In this document: positions 1 through 7,635 of the stretch, piece after piece
Position numbering within the stretch: the first letter of the stretch is position 1
Layout: every line of letters starts with the position of its first letter
Assembly (NCBI GenBank): GCA_027064945.1
Contig: JAMOPB010000239.1
Location: forward strand, 1 to 11,917
Reading direction: 5' to 3'
Source of the DNA: Candidatus Cloacimonadota bacterium
GTDB lineage: Bacteria > Cloacimonadota > Cloacimonadia > Cloacimonadales > TCS61
Length of the DNA: 11,917 nt
Notes under the pieces: model-generated
Databases searched by the model: none
Told to the model about the DNA's origin: nothing
What the model saw: only the letters and a program-made list of their open reading frames with translations
Made by a program: the position numbers and the translations under genes

Positions 1-190
1 CGATAGTAATTCCACGCTCTTTTTCTTCCGGAGCATTATCGATACTATCGAATGATTTAAATTCTCCACCACCTTTTTTACTTAAATAAAGAGTGATAGC
101 AGCTGTTAATGTAGTTTTACCATGATCAACGTGACCAATAGTACCAATATTAACATGTGGTTTGTTTCTAATAAATTTTTCCTTAGCCAT
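1..190 (-). CDS. tuf: Elongation factor Tu, N-terminal fragment (runs off the left edge)
   Basis: EF-Tu is the cytoplasmic GTPase that delivers aminoacyl-tRNA to the ribosome. The first 63 codons are present and the rest lies beyond the window. The start reads MAKEKFIRNKPHVNIGTIGH; the G1/P-loop GHVDHGKT is at residues 19-26, and the switch I region begins at ERGITI (58-63). A stretch rich in Lys and Gly (about 38-44) precedes the switch region, as in many EF-Tu proteins. The start is fixed by family alignment and by an AGGAGG Shine-Dalgarno sequence about five bases upstream. No ribosomal protein gene or fusA lies upstream; the preceding gene is the dinG-like helicase, 420 bases away, so this copy probably has its own promoter. 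Identification is secure; the copy number of tuf in the genome cannot be judged here. Confidence 0.97.
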   Translation of the reverse strand, partial: MAKEKFIRNKPHVNIGTIGHVDHGKTTLTAAITLYLSKKGGGEFKSFDSIDNAPEEKERGITI

Positions 191-284
191 TGTTTCCTCC
201 TAAAAGATCTAAAACCCTGTCATTGCAGGATTTGCATTTAGACGACACATAATATTTTGTCACCTATTTCGGCTTTATTATGCC

Positions 285-313
285 TAAATTCGTTGTGGGG
301 GATTATATGTCAA
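285..313 (-). promoter_or_regulatory. Candidate tuf promoter
   Basis: On the minus strand a perfect TTGACA (308-313) is followed 17 bases later by AATTTA (285-290), a weak -10. A perfect TATAAT (302-307) lies directly after the TTGACA and is followed by CCCCCAC, a GC-rich discriminator of the kind known from stringently controlled promoters of translation genes, but it lacks a good -35 at the usual distance. Either reading gives a leader of roughly 90 to 110 bases before tuf. The sigma-factor preference of this organism is unknown, so the exact start is uncertain. Confidence 0.35.
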
Positions 314-415
314 ATTGTTTTTTATTTTTATCCTTATTTTATTAATTTTTAGTAACTTAACCTTTAGTCAAGTCCACTCAGATAATTTCTTTTCTGCTGC
401 TTTTTGTGTTATATA

Positions 416-441
416 AGAATAGCATAATTATGCCATATTCT
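416..441. repeat. Imperfect inverted repeat around a 12-base palindrome
   Basis: The perfect palindrome GCATAATTATGC (422-433) is flanked by AGAATA (416-421) and TATTCT (436-441), which are also complementary, with two unpaired bases (434-435) on one side. It has no adjacent T-run on either strand, so it is not an obvious rho-independent terminator. It lies about 100 bases upstream of the candidate tuf promoter and 170 bases past the helicase stop. It could be a protein-binding site or a chance AT-rich palindrome. Confidence 0.4.
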
Positions 442-610
442 AAAACTCGTTTAAAATGATTTCATCGAATAAAAATAAAAATTTGAATTATTTTATATGG
501 CAATTTTTTAAAGACTAAAACCGCAACAAATAGGATTGCTAAACTTGGCTAAATGTGAATATAGAAAATTTTTCTAAGATAGAACAATATCATCTATCAT
601 AAAATACCAA

Positions 611-3415
611 TTAATTAAACCATTTTCCCAAAATATCATGTAATTCAATTGCAGTGCTAGGAAAATAAGTTTTTGCAGGCACAGTATCTCGGAAGTACTG
701 TCCGTATCTTTTCTTTTGAATTCGATTATCTAAAACAAGAACAATTCCCCGGTCTGTCTTATGTCTAATAAGTCTTCCAAATCCTTGTCGATAACGTAAT
801 AAAGCGTTTGGCATCATGTAGTGCATAAAAGAATTCTTTCCTTCTGATTCCAATTTTTCCAGAAATGATTCAACAATAGGATCAGAGGGAACCATAAAGG
901 GGATTTTATAGAGTATAAGAAGTGAAAGAGATTCACCGCGCACATCCACTCCTTCCCAGAACGAGCTAGTTCCCAAAAGCACAGCATTATCTTTATCCTT
1001 AAATTCCTGAAGCATAGCACTTCTGCTAATTCCTTTACCTTGAGCTAACAACGTAATATCATCCCCTTGAAAGATTGAGCTTAATTCTTCATAACAATAG
1101 TTCAAATCTTTGTAAGAAGTAAACAAGACCATTGTTCCGCGCTTTGCAACTTTGATAGAATCTACAATAATTTGTATGCTCTGCATTGGAAAATATTTAT
1201 CTTTCGGCTCCGGCAAAAAGCCACTGACAACCACTTTTGCTTGTTTATCATAATCAAATGGTGATTCTACAACAAGTTCACGCAGAAAACCACTTTCCAA
1301 CAAATCCAATCCCATCCGATTAGAAAAATATTTAAATTTCCCACGAATTGCCATTGTTGCAGAGGTAAAAACTATTGATTTCACTTTGCCATAAAGTTTT
1401 TCATTCAAAATTTTATTAACATCTAGAGGTGCTAAATTTAAAATCCCCGAAGGATAGTCAGAATCACTTATCTGCATAGATTCCAGCCAATAAGCAGATT
1501 TAGACATATCCGGATTGGAGAGTAAAACCATTGCATCATAAATTTCATCAATATGATCTAATGCGCCGGCTAGATTATCATAGTTTTTATCATAATCTAC
1601 AAATTGCTTCGAGCTAACATTCGATAAAATATTTTTCATTGTCATGATTTTACCGGAAAGTTGTTGTAAGAATTCCAAAACTTCATCGAAATATGGATTT
1701 AAAAATGGGAAATCCTCCAAATTACGCACACGCAATTTTCCATAACTTCCTTTTTGTTCCACAACTCTACCAATTTCACGGAAAAATAATTTAAAGAGTT
1801 CAATGTTTTCTTCAATCAAATGTTTTGTTTCTTCTATTTTGTTATCAACCAGTTTTTGCTGATCAAATTTACTTCTGACATTAGCAGATTTTAATTGAGC
1901 CAGTACGCCGGATTGGTATTTTCCTCTAGTCGAGAATATTTGATTAAGAAAAGAATTGAAATCGGCATAGCTATAAGCAATTCCAAGTTCTGCTGAAGCT
2001 AATTGCGGCAAGTTATGCGCCTCATCTACAACCAATTGTTCATAATCGCCTAAGGCTCCATTTTCGTTTTGCACATCAGCCAACATCAGATAATGATTTA
2101 TAATAACCAAATTCGATTCATCAGCCTTCTTACGCACATCCATCAAAAAGCACTGCTTGTAGTACGGGCATTTTTTCCCTAAACAAAAATGTCGGTCAGC
2201 AACTATTTTTTTCCAAGCAGATTGATCTCTTTTAGGATTATATGAACTATTTTCTGAGATATCCCCGGTTTTAGTAAATTTCTTCCAAATGACAAAATTC
2301 ATTAAACTTTTAGCTTCATACGGACTAATCACTTTTTGAAGATTTATAGTCAATTCAGACCATTTTCTTTGGCAGATATAATTTCCTCTACCCTTTAACA
2401 AAGTAGCCTTAAAAGGAACGTTTATACATTCTTTCAGAAGTGGTAAATCCTTATAAAACAGCTGTTCTTGCAAATTTTTTGTGTTTGTGGAAATTACAAC
2501 TTTTGTATTATTTTTATTCGTGTAAAAAATTGATGGGACAAGATATGCCAGTGATTTTCCTACACCGGTTCCGGCTTCGACCAATAAATATTCACGTTTT
2601 TTGAAATTTTCTTCGATTGCTTTCGCCATTTCAATTTGGCCACTACGCATTTCGTAATCTTCAAATTTCTCTTGAAAAATACCTTTTTCACCAAAAACAT
2701 CATCAATTATTAAATTTTCTGCTTTAATTGTATGCTCAATATAATTCCGATTATGAAAATCTATAGTTCCATTTTTTTTTCGCTGTAGCAAAACATTCTT
2801 TCTTTGATAATCAACTACTCGATTTAAGAATTCCTTAACACCTAAATCTCCATATTCAGCAATTTCCCGAAGGAAATTATTAGTTGCAAGATCAATTTTA
2901 TCATCGATAAAATCCAAAATTTTTATCAATATTTCGCCTGTAGCTTTGGCATCGTAATATGCCCGATGTGCATTAGAAAGATCAATATCAAAATATTCGG
3001 CAACTGTTCCCAATTTATGATTCACAGTAATTGGCAAATATATTCGGCTTAGATCCAATGTATCTAAAATTGTATTTTCAATTTCAGGAATATTACAGCT
3101 AATTAATTTTCTATTTAAAAAACCGATATCAAAACCGGCATTATGACACACCACAATATCATCTTTAAGATAATTTTTCATTTTCTCCAAGGCATCGGGT
3201 AAATTTGTACCGCTTGCCAATTGTTCATCTGTAATATGTGTAAGCAGCTTGATAAATTCAGGAACTTCTTTTTTAGGCTTGATAAATATGGAAAACTGAT
3301 CTACCGGTTTACCTTTCTTAAAACGGAATGCTCCTATTTCAATAATCTCATTCAACTCAAAATCAAATCCGGTAGTTTCAATATCTAATGCTACAAAATC
3401 AAATAGTTCTTTCAT
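611..3415 (-). CDS. dinG: DinG-family ATP-dependent DNA helicase with N-terminal DnaQ-like 3'-5' exonuclease domain
   Basis: This 934-residue protein joins two domains. Residues 1-170 are a DEDDh exonuclease: D11 and E13 in DIETTG, D96 in HNAGFD, H150 and D155 in HRAYYD. From about 250 onward is an XPD/DinG superfamily 2 helicase: Walker A AGTGVGKS (281-288), DEAH box (464-467), FTSATM motif III, SFWEGVDVRG motif V (about 818-827) and QGFGRLIR motif VI (877-884). Cysteines C348, C411, C416 and C422 fit a 4Fe-4S domain; the last three have the x4, x5 spacing of E. coli DinG. The family acts on R-loops, D-loops or flaps in DNA repair. The Shine-Dalgarno sequence (AGGA) is weak. It is transcribed alone after the oadB terminator. 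Exonuclease-fused DinG is best known from Firmicutes. Family assignment is secure; the biological substrate is inferred. Confidence 0.95.
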   Translation of the reverse strand: MKELFDFVALDIETTGFDFELNEIIEIGAFRFKKGKPVDQFSIFIKPKKEVPEFIKLLTHITDEQLASGTNLPDALEKMKNYLKDDIVVCHNAGFDIGFLNRKLISCNIPEIENTILDTLDLSRIYLPITVNHKLGTVAEYFDIDLSNAHRAYYDAKATGEILIKILDFIDDKIDLATNNFLREIAEYGDLGVKEFLNRVVDYQRKNVLLQRKKNGTIDFHNRNYIEHTIKAENLIIDDVFGEKGIFQEKFEDYEMRSGQIEMAKAIEENFKKREYLLVEAGTGVGKSLAYLVPSIFYTNKNNTKVVISTNTKNLQEQLFYKDLPLLKECINVPFKATLLKGRGNYICQRKWSELTINLQKVISPYEAKSLMNFVIWKKFTKTGDISENSSYNPKRDQSAWKKIVADRHFCLGKKCPYYKQCFLMDVRKKADESNLVIINHYLMLADVQNENGALGDYEQLVVDEAHNLPQLASAELGIAYSYADFNSFLNQIFSTRGKYQSGVLAQLKSANVRSKFDQQKLVDNKIEETKHLIEENIELFKLFFREIGRVVEQKGSYGKLRVRNLEDFPFLNPYFDEVLEFLQQLSGKIMTMKNILSNVSSKQFVDYDKNYDNLAGALDHIDEIYDAMVLLSNPDMSKSAYWLESMQISDSDYPSGILNLAPLDVNKILNEKLYGKVKSIVFTSATMAIRGKFKYFSNRMGLDLLESGFLRELVVESPFDYDKQAKVVVSGFLPEPKDKYFPMQSIQIIVDSIKVAKRGTMVLFTSYKDLNYCYEELSSIFQGDDITLLAQGKGISRSAMLQEFKDKDNAVLLGTSSFWEGVDVRGESLSLLILYKIPFMVPSDPIVESFLEKLESEGKNSFMHYMMPNALLRYRQGFGRLIRHKTDRGIVLVLDNRIQKKRYGQYFRDTVPAKTYFPSTAIELHDILGKWFN

Positions 3416-3573
3416 TTCTATCCTGCCCTTTTTTATATTAGGATTTGAAATTTTTATAATTCAGTCAATTTGTCAATTTATTACAAAAGATTATTCAGAA
3501 TCTCTTTTATTCAAAAAAAAGAATAGTACATAGCTCTAAGAAATCTAGTAGAACAGTTTCAATATTTTTTGGC

Positions 3574-3618
3574 AAAAAAAAAGATGAACTCATAAAGTCT
3601 ATTTTACAAGTTCATCTT
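3574..3618 (-). terminator. Rho-independent terminator of the decarboxylase operon
   Basis: A perfect 10-base stem (AAGATGAACT at 3581-3590, complement at 3609-3618) encloses an 18-base loop and is followed on the minus strand by a run of about nine T (3574-3582 on the plus strand as A). It lies 18 bases past the oadB stop codon and separates this operon from the helicase gene. Confidence 0.85.
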
Positions 3619-3636
3619 ATTAAATAAATAGTTTAT

Positions 3637-4749
3637 TTATCCTAAAATACCCAAAAGTACACCGGCAGCTACAGCTGAACCGATTACACCGGCTACATTA
3701 GGAGCCATTGCGTGCATAAGCAAGAAATTAGTTTTATCATATTCTTGCCCAACATGATGAACAACACGAGCACTATCCGGCACAGCAGAAACGCCTGAGG
3801 CACCAATCATAGGATTGATTTTTTCCTTGAGGAATAAGTTCATCAATTTTGCAAAAAGTACACCGGTTGCTGTGGCTATACAAAAACTAAATGCTCCTAA
3901 ACCAAAGATTTTTAGTGATCCGATACTAAGAAATACATCAGCTTGAGTACTAGCTCCCACAGTGATACCAAGTAAAATCGTCACAATATCAATTAATGGT
4001 TTTCTGGCTGTTTCAGCCAATCTTTCTGTAACACCACTTTCTTTTATAAGATTTCCAAAGAAAAGCATTCCAAGTAAAGCACTTGCTCCCGGAGCAATAA
4101 TAATAGTAACCAAGGCTCCAATGATAGGGAAAAGAATCTTTTCTCTTTTAGAGACCATACGAGGAGTTTTCATCTTGATTAATCTTTCTTTACGTGAAGT
4201 AAGCAATTTTATAATTGGAGGTTGGATAACAGGAACCAAAGCCATATATGAATAGGCAGCAATTGCAATTGGACCAACCAAATGTGGTGCTAATTGAGAA
4301 GACAAGAAGATACTTGTAGGACCATCAGCTCCACCGATAATACCAATAGCTCCGGCTTCAGCTACATTGAATCCCAAATAAATCGAACCGATAAATGTTG
4401 CAAAAATCCCAAATTGAGCAGCTGCACCTAAAAGAATCAGTTTCGGATTTGCTATCAAGGTAGAGAAATCTGTCATTGCACCGATTCCTAAAAAGATAAG
4501 CGGAGGATAAATACCCGCTTTAACGCCCCAATATAGGAAGCTCATTACAGAACCTTGAGTATATACACCCATAGTTCCCGGCATATTTCCCAAAATAATT
4601 CCAAATCCTATAGGAACCAAAAGCAAAGGTTCATAATTTTTGGCTATTCCCAAATAGATAAAAAAAGCCCCGATTAAAATCATAACCAAGAAGCCCAATT
4701 CCATTTGAGCAATACCGGTAGTTTGATAGAAATTAAGTAATTCTGCCAT
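3637..4749 (-). CDS. oadB: Na+-translocating decarboxylase beta subunit (methylmalonyl-CoA/oxaloacetate decarboxylase family)
   Basis: This is the integral membrane subunit that decarboxylates carboxybiotin and couples it to Na+ export. At 370 residues it is compact but full length, with many hydrophobic helices. The functional residues known from Klebsiella OadB are all present with the same internal spacing: D142 in GGADGPT (D203 there), Y168 in AYSYMALVP (Y229), N312 and G316 in NPMIGASG (N373, G377), S321 (S382) and R328 in PDSARVVHH (R389). It is the last gene of the operon, four bases after mmdC; its Shine-Dalgarno sequence lies in the final mmdC codons. A terminator follows. The beta subunit alone does not reveal the acyl substrate (oxaloacetate, methylmalonyl-CoA, glutaconyl-CoA); that comes from the alpha subunit and the neighbouring epimerase. 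Confidence 0.96.
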   Translation of the reverse strand: MAELLNFYQTTGIAQMELGFLVMILIGAFFIYLGIAKNYEPLLLVPIGFGIILGNMPGTMGVYTQGSVMSFLYWGVKAGIYPPLIFLGIGAMTDFSTLIANPKLILLGAAAQFGIFATFIGSIYLGFNVAEAGAIGIIGGADGPTSIFLSSQLAPHLVGPIAIAAYSYMALVPVIQPPIIKLLTSRKERLIKMKTPRMVSKREKILFPIIGALVTIIIAPGASALLGMLFFGNLIKESGVTERLAETARKPLIDIVTILLGITVGASTQADVFLSIGSLKIFGLGAFSFCIATATGVLFAKLMNLFLKEKINPMIGASGVSAVPDSARVVHHVGQEYDKTNFLLMHAMAPNVAGVIGSAVAAGVLLGILG

Positions 4750-4753
4750 TAGA

Positions 4754-5182
4754 TTAATCTCCTATCTCCAAAAGCACTTGACCTTCTTGAACATTTTCAC
4801 CTTGTTTAACACCGATCTTTTTGATTTTCCCACTTGCTACGGCATTTATTTCCGATTCCATTTTCATAGCCTCTAAGATAATCACAGGTTCACCAGCGTT
4901 CACGCTATCGCCTTCTTTCACTAAGATTGAATGAATTTGACCCGGAATAGGAGCAACTACAGAACCTGCTCCGGCTACTGTTTTTTTAGTAGCAACAGTT
5001 GATGCTACCACAGGATTAACTGGTTTTTGAGAACGTACTAATTTTGGTGTATTAATTTTCTCATGTTCTATTTCTACATGATAAGTACCATTATTTACTT
5101 CCACAATTACAGAATCACCCTTATATTCTATAATTTTTGCCACATACTTATCATTATTAATTTTAAATTTATATGTTTTCAT
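4754..5182 (-). CDS. mmdC: Biotin carrier (biotinyl domain) subunit of the Na+-pumping decarboxylase
   Basis: The 142-residue protein has the canonical biotin attachment site EAMKMES at 104-110, with K107 the biotinylated lysine, in a C-terminal biotinyl/lipoyl fold (about 75-142) that begins VAPIPGQIHSILVKEGD. The N-terminal 45 residues resemble the start of the gamma subunits of methylmalonyl-CoA and glutaconyl-CoA decarboxylases. A Val/Ala/Thr/Pro-rich linker (about 53-75) joins the two and would let the arm swing between the alpha-subunit carboxyltransferase site and the membrane beta subunit. It starts after a strong GGAGGAG Shine-Dalgarno sequence, two bases past oadG. The short linker is typical of MmdC-type carriers; a separate biotin carrier rather than one fused to an oxaloacetate decarboxylase alpha chain argues for a CoA-ester substrate. 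Confidence 0.94.
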   Translation of the reverse strand: MKTYKFKINNDKYVAKIIEYKGDSVIVEVNNGTYHVEIEHEKINTPKLVRSQKPVNPVVASTVATKKTVAGAGSVVAPIPGQIHSILVKEGDSVNAGEPVIILEAMKMESEINAVASGKIKKIGVKQGENVQEGQVLLEIGD

Positions 5183-5184
5183 TA

Positions 5185-5784
5185 TTATCTCCTCCGTAAT
5201 TTATAAAAAGAACTATTTGGTAAATTCGCAATATTTGAAGATCTCCACATACTTAAAGGTTGTCTTTTCCATGTAAGATTCATCTTATTTTTTTCTTCAA
5301 CTTCAAGTTCATGAAGATAAATTGCTGTAACAACAGCAACAATTGCATCATTACTAAGATTCCCGTCAATAGGTGTAATCTTTTTTATCTTTGTTTTAGA
5401 TTTCTTAGCATCAGCTTTCTTTTCTTTAACCTTGTCTATAATGTTTAGATGTTCTAAAAGCCCAATAATAAAGCCTATTAAGATTAAACTTAGAAATACA
5501 ATCACCATTCCAACAGCCACGATTGACCAATAATAATGAATTTTAATTGAATTGTATTTTTCTATTGCTTTTTCAATTGCATCATTAGTTAATCCGGTTT
5601 CAACAACTGTAGTCTCTTTTGAATAATCACCATCCAATAAATTAATTATTTTCTTTACCGGAATATGAGTTTCATTGCTTATTTGCTGCAGAGTCATATT
5701 TGGTTTAATTTCCAAATTTATTTGCTCACTTGCAAAACCAAAAGCAAAGAGTGCCAGCATTATAATTACAAATATTTTTTTCAT
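5185..5784 (-). CDS. oadG: OadG-like small membrane subunit with extended extracytoplasmic N-terminus
   Basis: A 199-residue membrane protein in the position of the small (OadG/MmdD) subunit that holds the decarboxylase together. Residues 1-18 look like a signal peptide (MKKIFVIIMLALFAFGFA), 19-84 would be extracytoplasmic, and 86-110 is a single transmembrane helix (GMVIVFLSLILIGFIIG), the segment that resembles OadG. A Lys-rich cytoplasmic stretch (115-136) leads to a helix DAIVAVVTAIYLHELE (146-161) and a basic C-terminal tail with W180-R181, also typical of OadG-like subunits. Ordinary OadG proteins are shorter, roughly 80 to 120 residues, and start directly with the membrane helix; here about 65 extra residues include TLQQISNETHIPVKKIINLL (31-50), which has a helix-turn-helix-like look. 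It lies 11 bases after mmdA and 2 before mmdC. The assignment rests on context and the membrane helix pattern; the extension's role is unknown. Confidence 0.75.
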   Translation of the reverse strand: MKKIFVIIMLALFAFGFASEQINLEIKPNMTLQQISNETHIPVKKIINLLDGDYSKETTVVETGLTNDAIEKAIEKYNSIKIHYYWSIVAVGMVIVFLSLILIGFIIGLLEHLNIIDKVKEKKADAKKSKTKIKKITPIDGNLSNDAIVAVVTAIYLHELEVEEKNKMNLTWKRQPLSMWRSSNIANLPNSSFYKLRRR

Positions 5785-5795
5785 AATTTCACCAA

Positions 5796-7340
5796 TTATA
5801 ATGGAATATTGCCATGTTTACGAGGAGGATTGGTATCTTTTTTTGTAGCTAACATTTCAAGTGAACGAATTATTCTAAAACGTGTAGCAGAAGGTTCAAT
5901 CACATCATCAATGTATCCTTTTTCAGCTGCACGATATGGATTTGCGAAGTTCTCTTTATATTCTTGTTCTTTCTGTTCAATCACCTTAGCAGGATCATCA
6001 GCACCTTTCACATCCTTGCGGAATACAATTTCCACAGCGCCTTTTGGTCCCATCACAGCAATTTCTGCATTTGGCCAAGCATATACAACATCAGCTCGCA
6101 TATGACGTGAATTCATCACACAATAAGCTCCCCCATAAGCTTTCCTTAAAATAATTGTTATCTTAGGAACAGTCGCTTCAGCAAAAGCATATAACAATTT
6201 TGCACCATGACGAATAATTCCATTATGCTCTTGATTTGATCCAGGTAAGAATCCAGGAACATCTTCCAATACTACAAGAGGAATATTAAAAGAATCACAG
6301 AATCTTACAAAACGAGCTGCCTTCACGCTTGCATTAATATCAAGCACACCTGCCAATACTTTTGGTTGGTTTGCCACAAAACCTACTGTTTGACCGTTCA
6401 TACGAGCAAATCCAACCACTATATTGGCAGCATAATTACGAGCAACTTCCATAAACTCATTATCATCTGTGATTGAATGAATCACGTCCAAAATATCATA
6501 TGGTTTATTGGGATTTTCAGGAATGATCCCATTTAATTCATCACAACGACGATCGATAGTATCTGTAGAAGCAACATAAGGTGGTTCTTCCATATTATTC
6601 AATGGTAGATAAGTAATTAACTTTCTAATCAAAGTAATTGTTTCTTCTTCATTTTCAGTAACAAATTGAGCAACACCACTTTTTGTACCGTGCACCATTG
6701 CTCCGCCCAAATTATCAGTTGTAATATCTTCATTTAATACTGTTTTCACAACTTTAGGTCCGGTTACAAACATATAACTTGTTTGCTTGTTCATCACTAT
6801 AAAATCGGTGATTGCAGGTGAATATACAGCTCCGCCGGCACAAGGTCCCATAATAGCACTAATCTGTGGAATTACGCCTGAAGCCATTACATTTTTTAAG
6901 AAGATATCAGCATAACCGGCTAAAGCATCAACACCTTCTTGAACACGAGCACCACCTGAATCATTCAATCCAATTATTGGTGCACCAACTTTCATTGCCA
7001 TATCCATTACTTTACAAATTTTCTCTGAATGTGTTTTAGATAATGAACCACCAATTACAGTAAAATCCTGAGCATAAACATATACGATTCTACCTTCGAT
7101 AGTTCCATATCCTGTTACTACTCCATCGCCAATTGGTTTCATTTTTTCCATACCGAAATCAGTACAACGATGAGTTTTGAACATATCAAATTCTTCAAAG
7201 CTTTCCGGATCAAGCAAAAGATTAATTCTTTCTCGGGCTGTTAATTTACCCTTTTCGTGTTGAGCTGCAATACGCTTCTCTCCACCACCAAGGCGAGCTT
7301 GTTCGCGTTTTGCTTGCAATTGCGCAATTTTCTTTTCCAT
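5796..7340 (-). CDS. mmdA: Methylmalonyl-CoA decarboxylase alpha subunit (biotin-dependent carboxyltransferase)
   Basis: This 514-residue soluble subunit transfers CO2 from (S)-methylmalonyl-CoA to carrier-bound biotin, giving propionyl-CoA. It is a crotonase-fold carboxyltransferase of full family length with the two halves expected: acyl-CoA site SGGARVQEG (128-136) and GPCAGGAVYSPA (165-176) in the N half; biotin site with VPGFLPG (361-367), RKAYGGAY (399-406) and AEIAVMGPKGAVEIVF (425-440) in the C half. The same fold serves propionyl-CoA carboxylase beta; the following genes for a Na+ pump and a separate biotin carrier, and the lack of a biotin carboxylase, favour the decarboxylase. Residue 407, where propionyl-CoA carboxylases have Asp, is Cys. 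It is the first gene of its operon with an AAAGGAG Shine-Dalgarno sequence. Substrate choice is well supported by the epimerase next door but not proven. Confidence 0.93.
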   Translation of the reverse strand: MEKKIAQLQAKREQARLGGGEKRIAAQHEKGKLTARERINLLLDPESFEEFDMFKTHRCTDFGMEKMKPIGDGVVTGYGTIEGRIVYVYAQDFTVIGGSLSKTHSEKICKVMDMAMKVGAPIIGLNDSGGARVQEGVDALAGYADIFLKNVMASGVIPQISAIMGPCAGGAVYSPAITDFIVMNKQTSYMFVTGPKVVKTVLNEDITTDNLGGAMVHGTKSGVAQFVTENEEETITLIRKLITYLPLNNMEEPPYVASTDTIDRRCDELNGIIPENPNKPYDILDVIHSITDDNEFMEVARNYAANIVVGFARMNGQTVGFVANQPKVLAGVLDINASVKAARFVRFCDSFNIPLVVLEDVPGFLPGSNQEHNGIIRHGAKLLYAFAEATVPKITIILRKAYGGAYCVMNSRHMRADVVYAWPNAEIAVMGPKGAVEIVFRKDVKGADDPAKVIEQKEQEYKENFANPYRAAEKGYIDDVIEPSATRFRIIRSLEMLATKKDTNPPRKHGNIPL

Positions 7341-7379
7341 TTATTTATTTCTCCTTTAATATCACCTTCAATTTATTGT

Positions 7380-7391
7380 GTAAAATTTTAC
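7380..7391. promoter_or_regulatory. Palindrome upstream of mmdA, possible operator
   Basis: GTAAAATTTTAC is a perfect 12-base palindrome about 40 bases before the mmdA start codon. Its place near the expected transcription start would suit a dimeric repressor, but no regulator gene is nearby, it occurs once, and AT-rich palindromes of this size can arise by chance. Confidence 0.25.
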
Positions 7392-7601
7392 GAAGCACTT
7401 TGTTATGCAAGTAATAAATATAAATTTCGTGAAAAAAAAATTGAACCAGATTTTTCTCTTTTAACTTCTTCTGATTTAAGTGGTTAAATAAATGTTTGCT
7501 AAATCTATTATGTTACAGATTTTGTGGAAAATTTGATTATTATTAATTATTACAAAAATTGTATTTATTTGCTTTTATGTTGAAATATAAAATTTACACA
7601 T

Positions 7602-7635
7602 AAAAAAATCCGACCCACAAAATGTAAGTCGGATT
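7602..7635 (-). terminator. Rho-independent terminator of the kor-epimerase operon
   Basis: An 8-base perfect stem AATCCGAC (7607-7614) with GTCGGATT (7628-7635) and a 13-base loop is followed on the minus strand by a T-run (A at 7602-7608 on plus). It lies 29 bases past the epimerase stop and marks the end of the five-gene operon. Confidence 0.88.

Larger units (their letters stand above)
191..610. other. Intergenic region between dinG-like gene and tuf
   Basis: This 420-base AT-rich gap holds no convincing gene. I searched it for tRNA shapes because tuf is often linked to tRNA genes, and found none. On the minus strand it contains, in order: a weak hairpin just past the helicase stop (GATAGA at 578-583 pairing with TCTATC at 593-598), an AT palindrome at 562-576, an imperfect inverted repeat at 416-441, a promoter-like segment at about 285-313, and the tuf leader with its Shine-Dalgarno sequence. 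A 13-codon reading frame (209-250) ends shortly before tuf; it is short enough to be chance. Confidence 0.7.

Noticed and set aside
209..250. 13-codon ORF just upstream of tuf as a leader peptide
   Set aside because: Too short to separate from chance; the GGTGA before it is a weak and rather distant binding site and no attenuator hairpin follows.
191..610. tRNA genes linked to tuf
   Set aside because: No cloverleaf, no T-loop GTTCGA-type motif and no acceptor pairing found on either strand.
3454..3476. TTGACA with downstream TATAAA as dinG promoter
   Set aside because: The two boxes are only 12 bases apart and no other -10 at normal spacing is convincing, so I did not list a promoter.
3962..4255. 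97-codon plus-strand ORF
   Set aside because: It is antisense to oadB, whose catalytic residues are intact; the hydrophobic look comes from complementing a membrane protein.
5665..6105. 146-codon plus-strand ORF
   Set aside because: It lies antisense to oadG and mmdA, both well-supported, and its translation has no recognisable domain.
5796..7340. Propionyl-CoA carboxylase beta subunit instead of methylmalonyl-CoA decarboxylase alpha
   Set aside because: The fold is shared, but the operon supplies a Na+-pump beta subunit and a separate biotin carrier and no biotin carboxylase, which fits the decarboxylase.
7257..7487. Plus-strand ORF of 76 codons reaching into the mmdA upstream gap
   Set aside because: It begins antisense to mmdA, has no good ribosome binding site, and its gap part is AT-rich with Lys/Phe/Ser runs typical of non-coding DNA.
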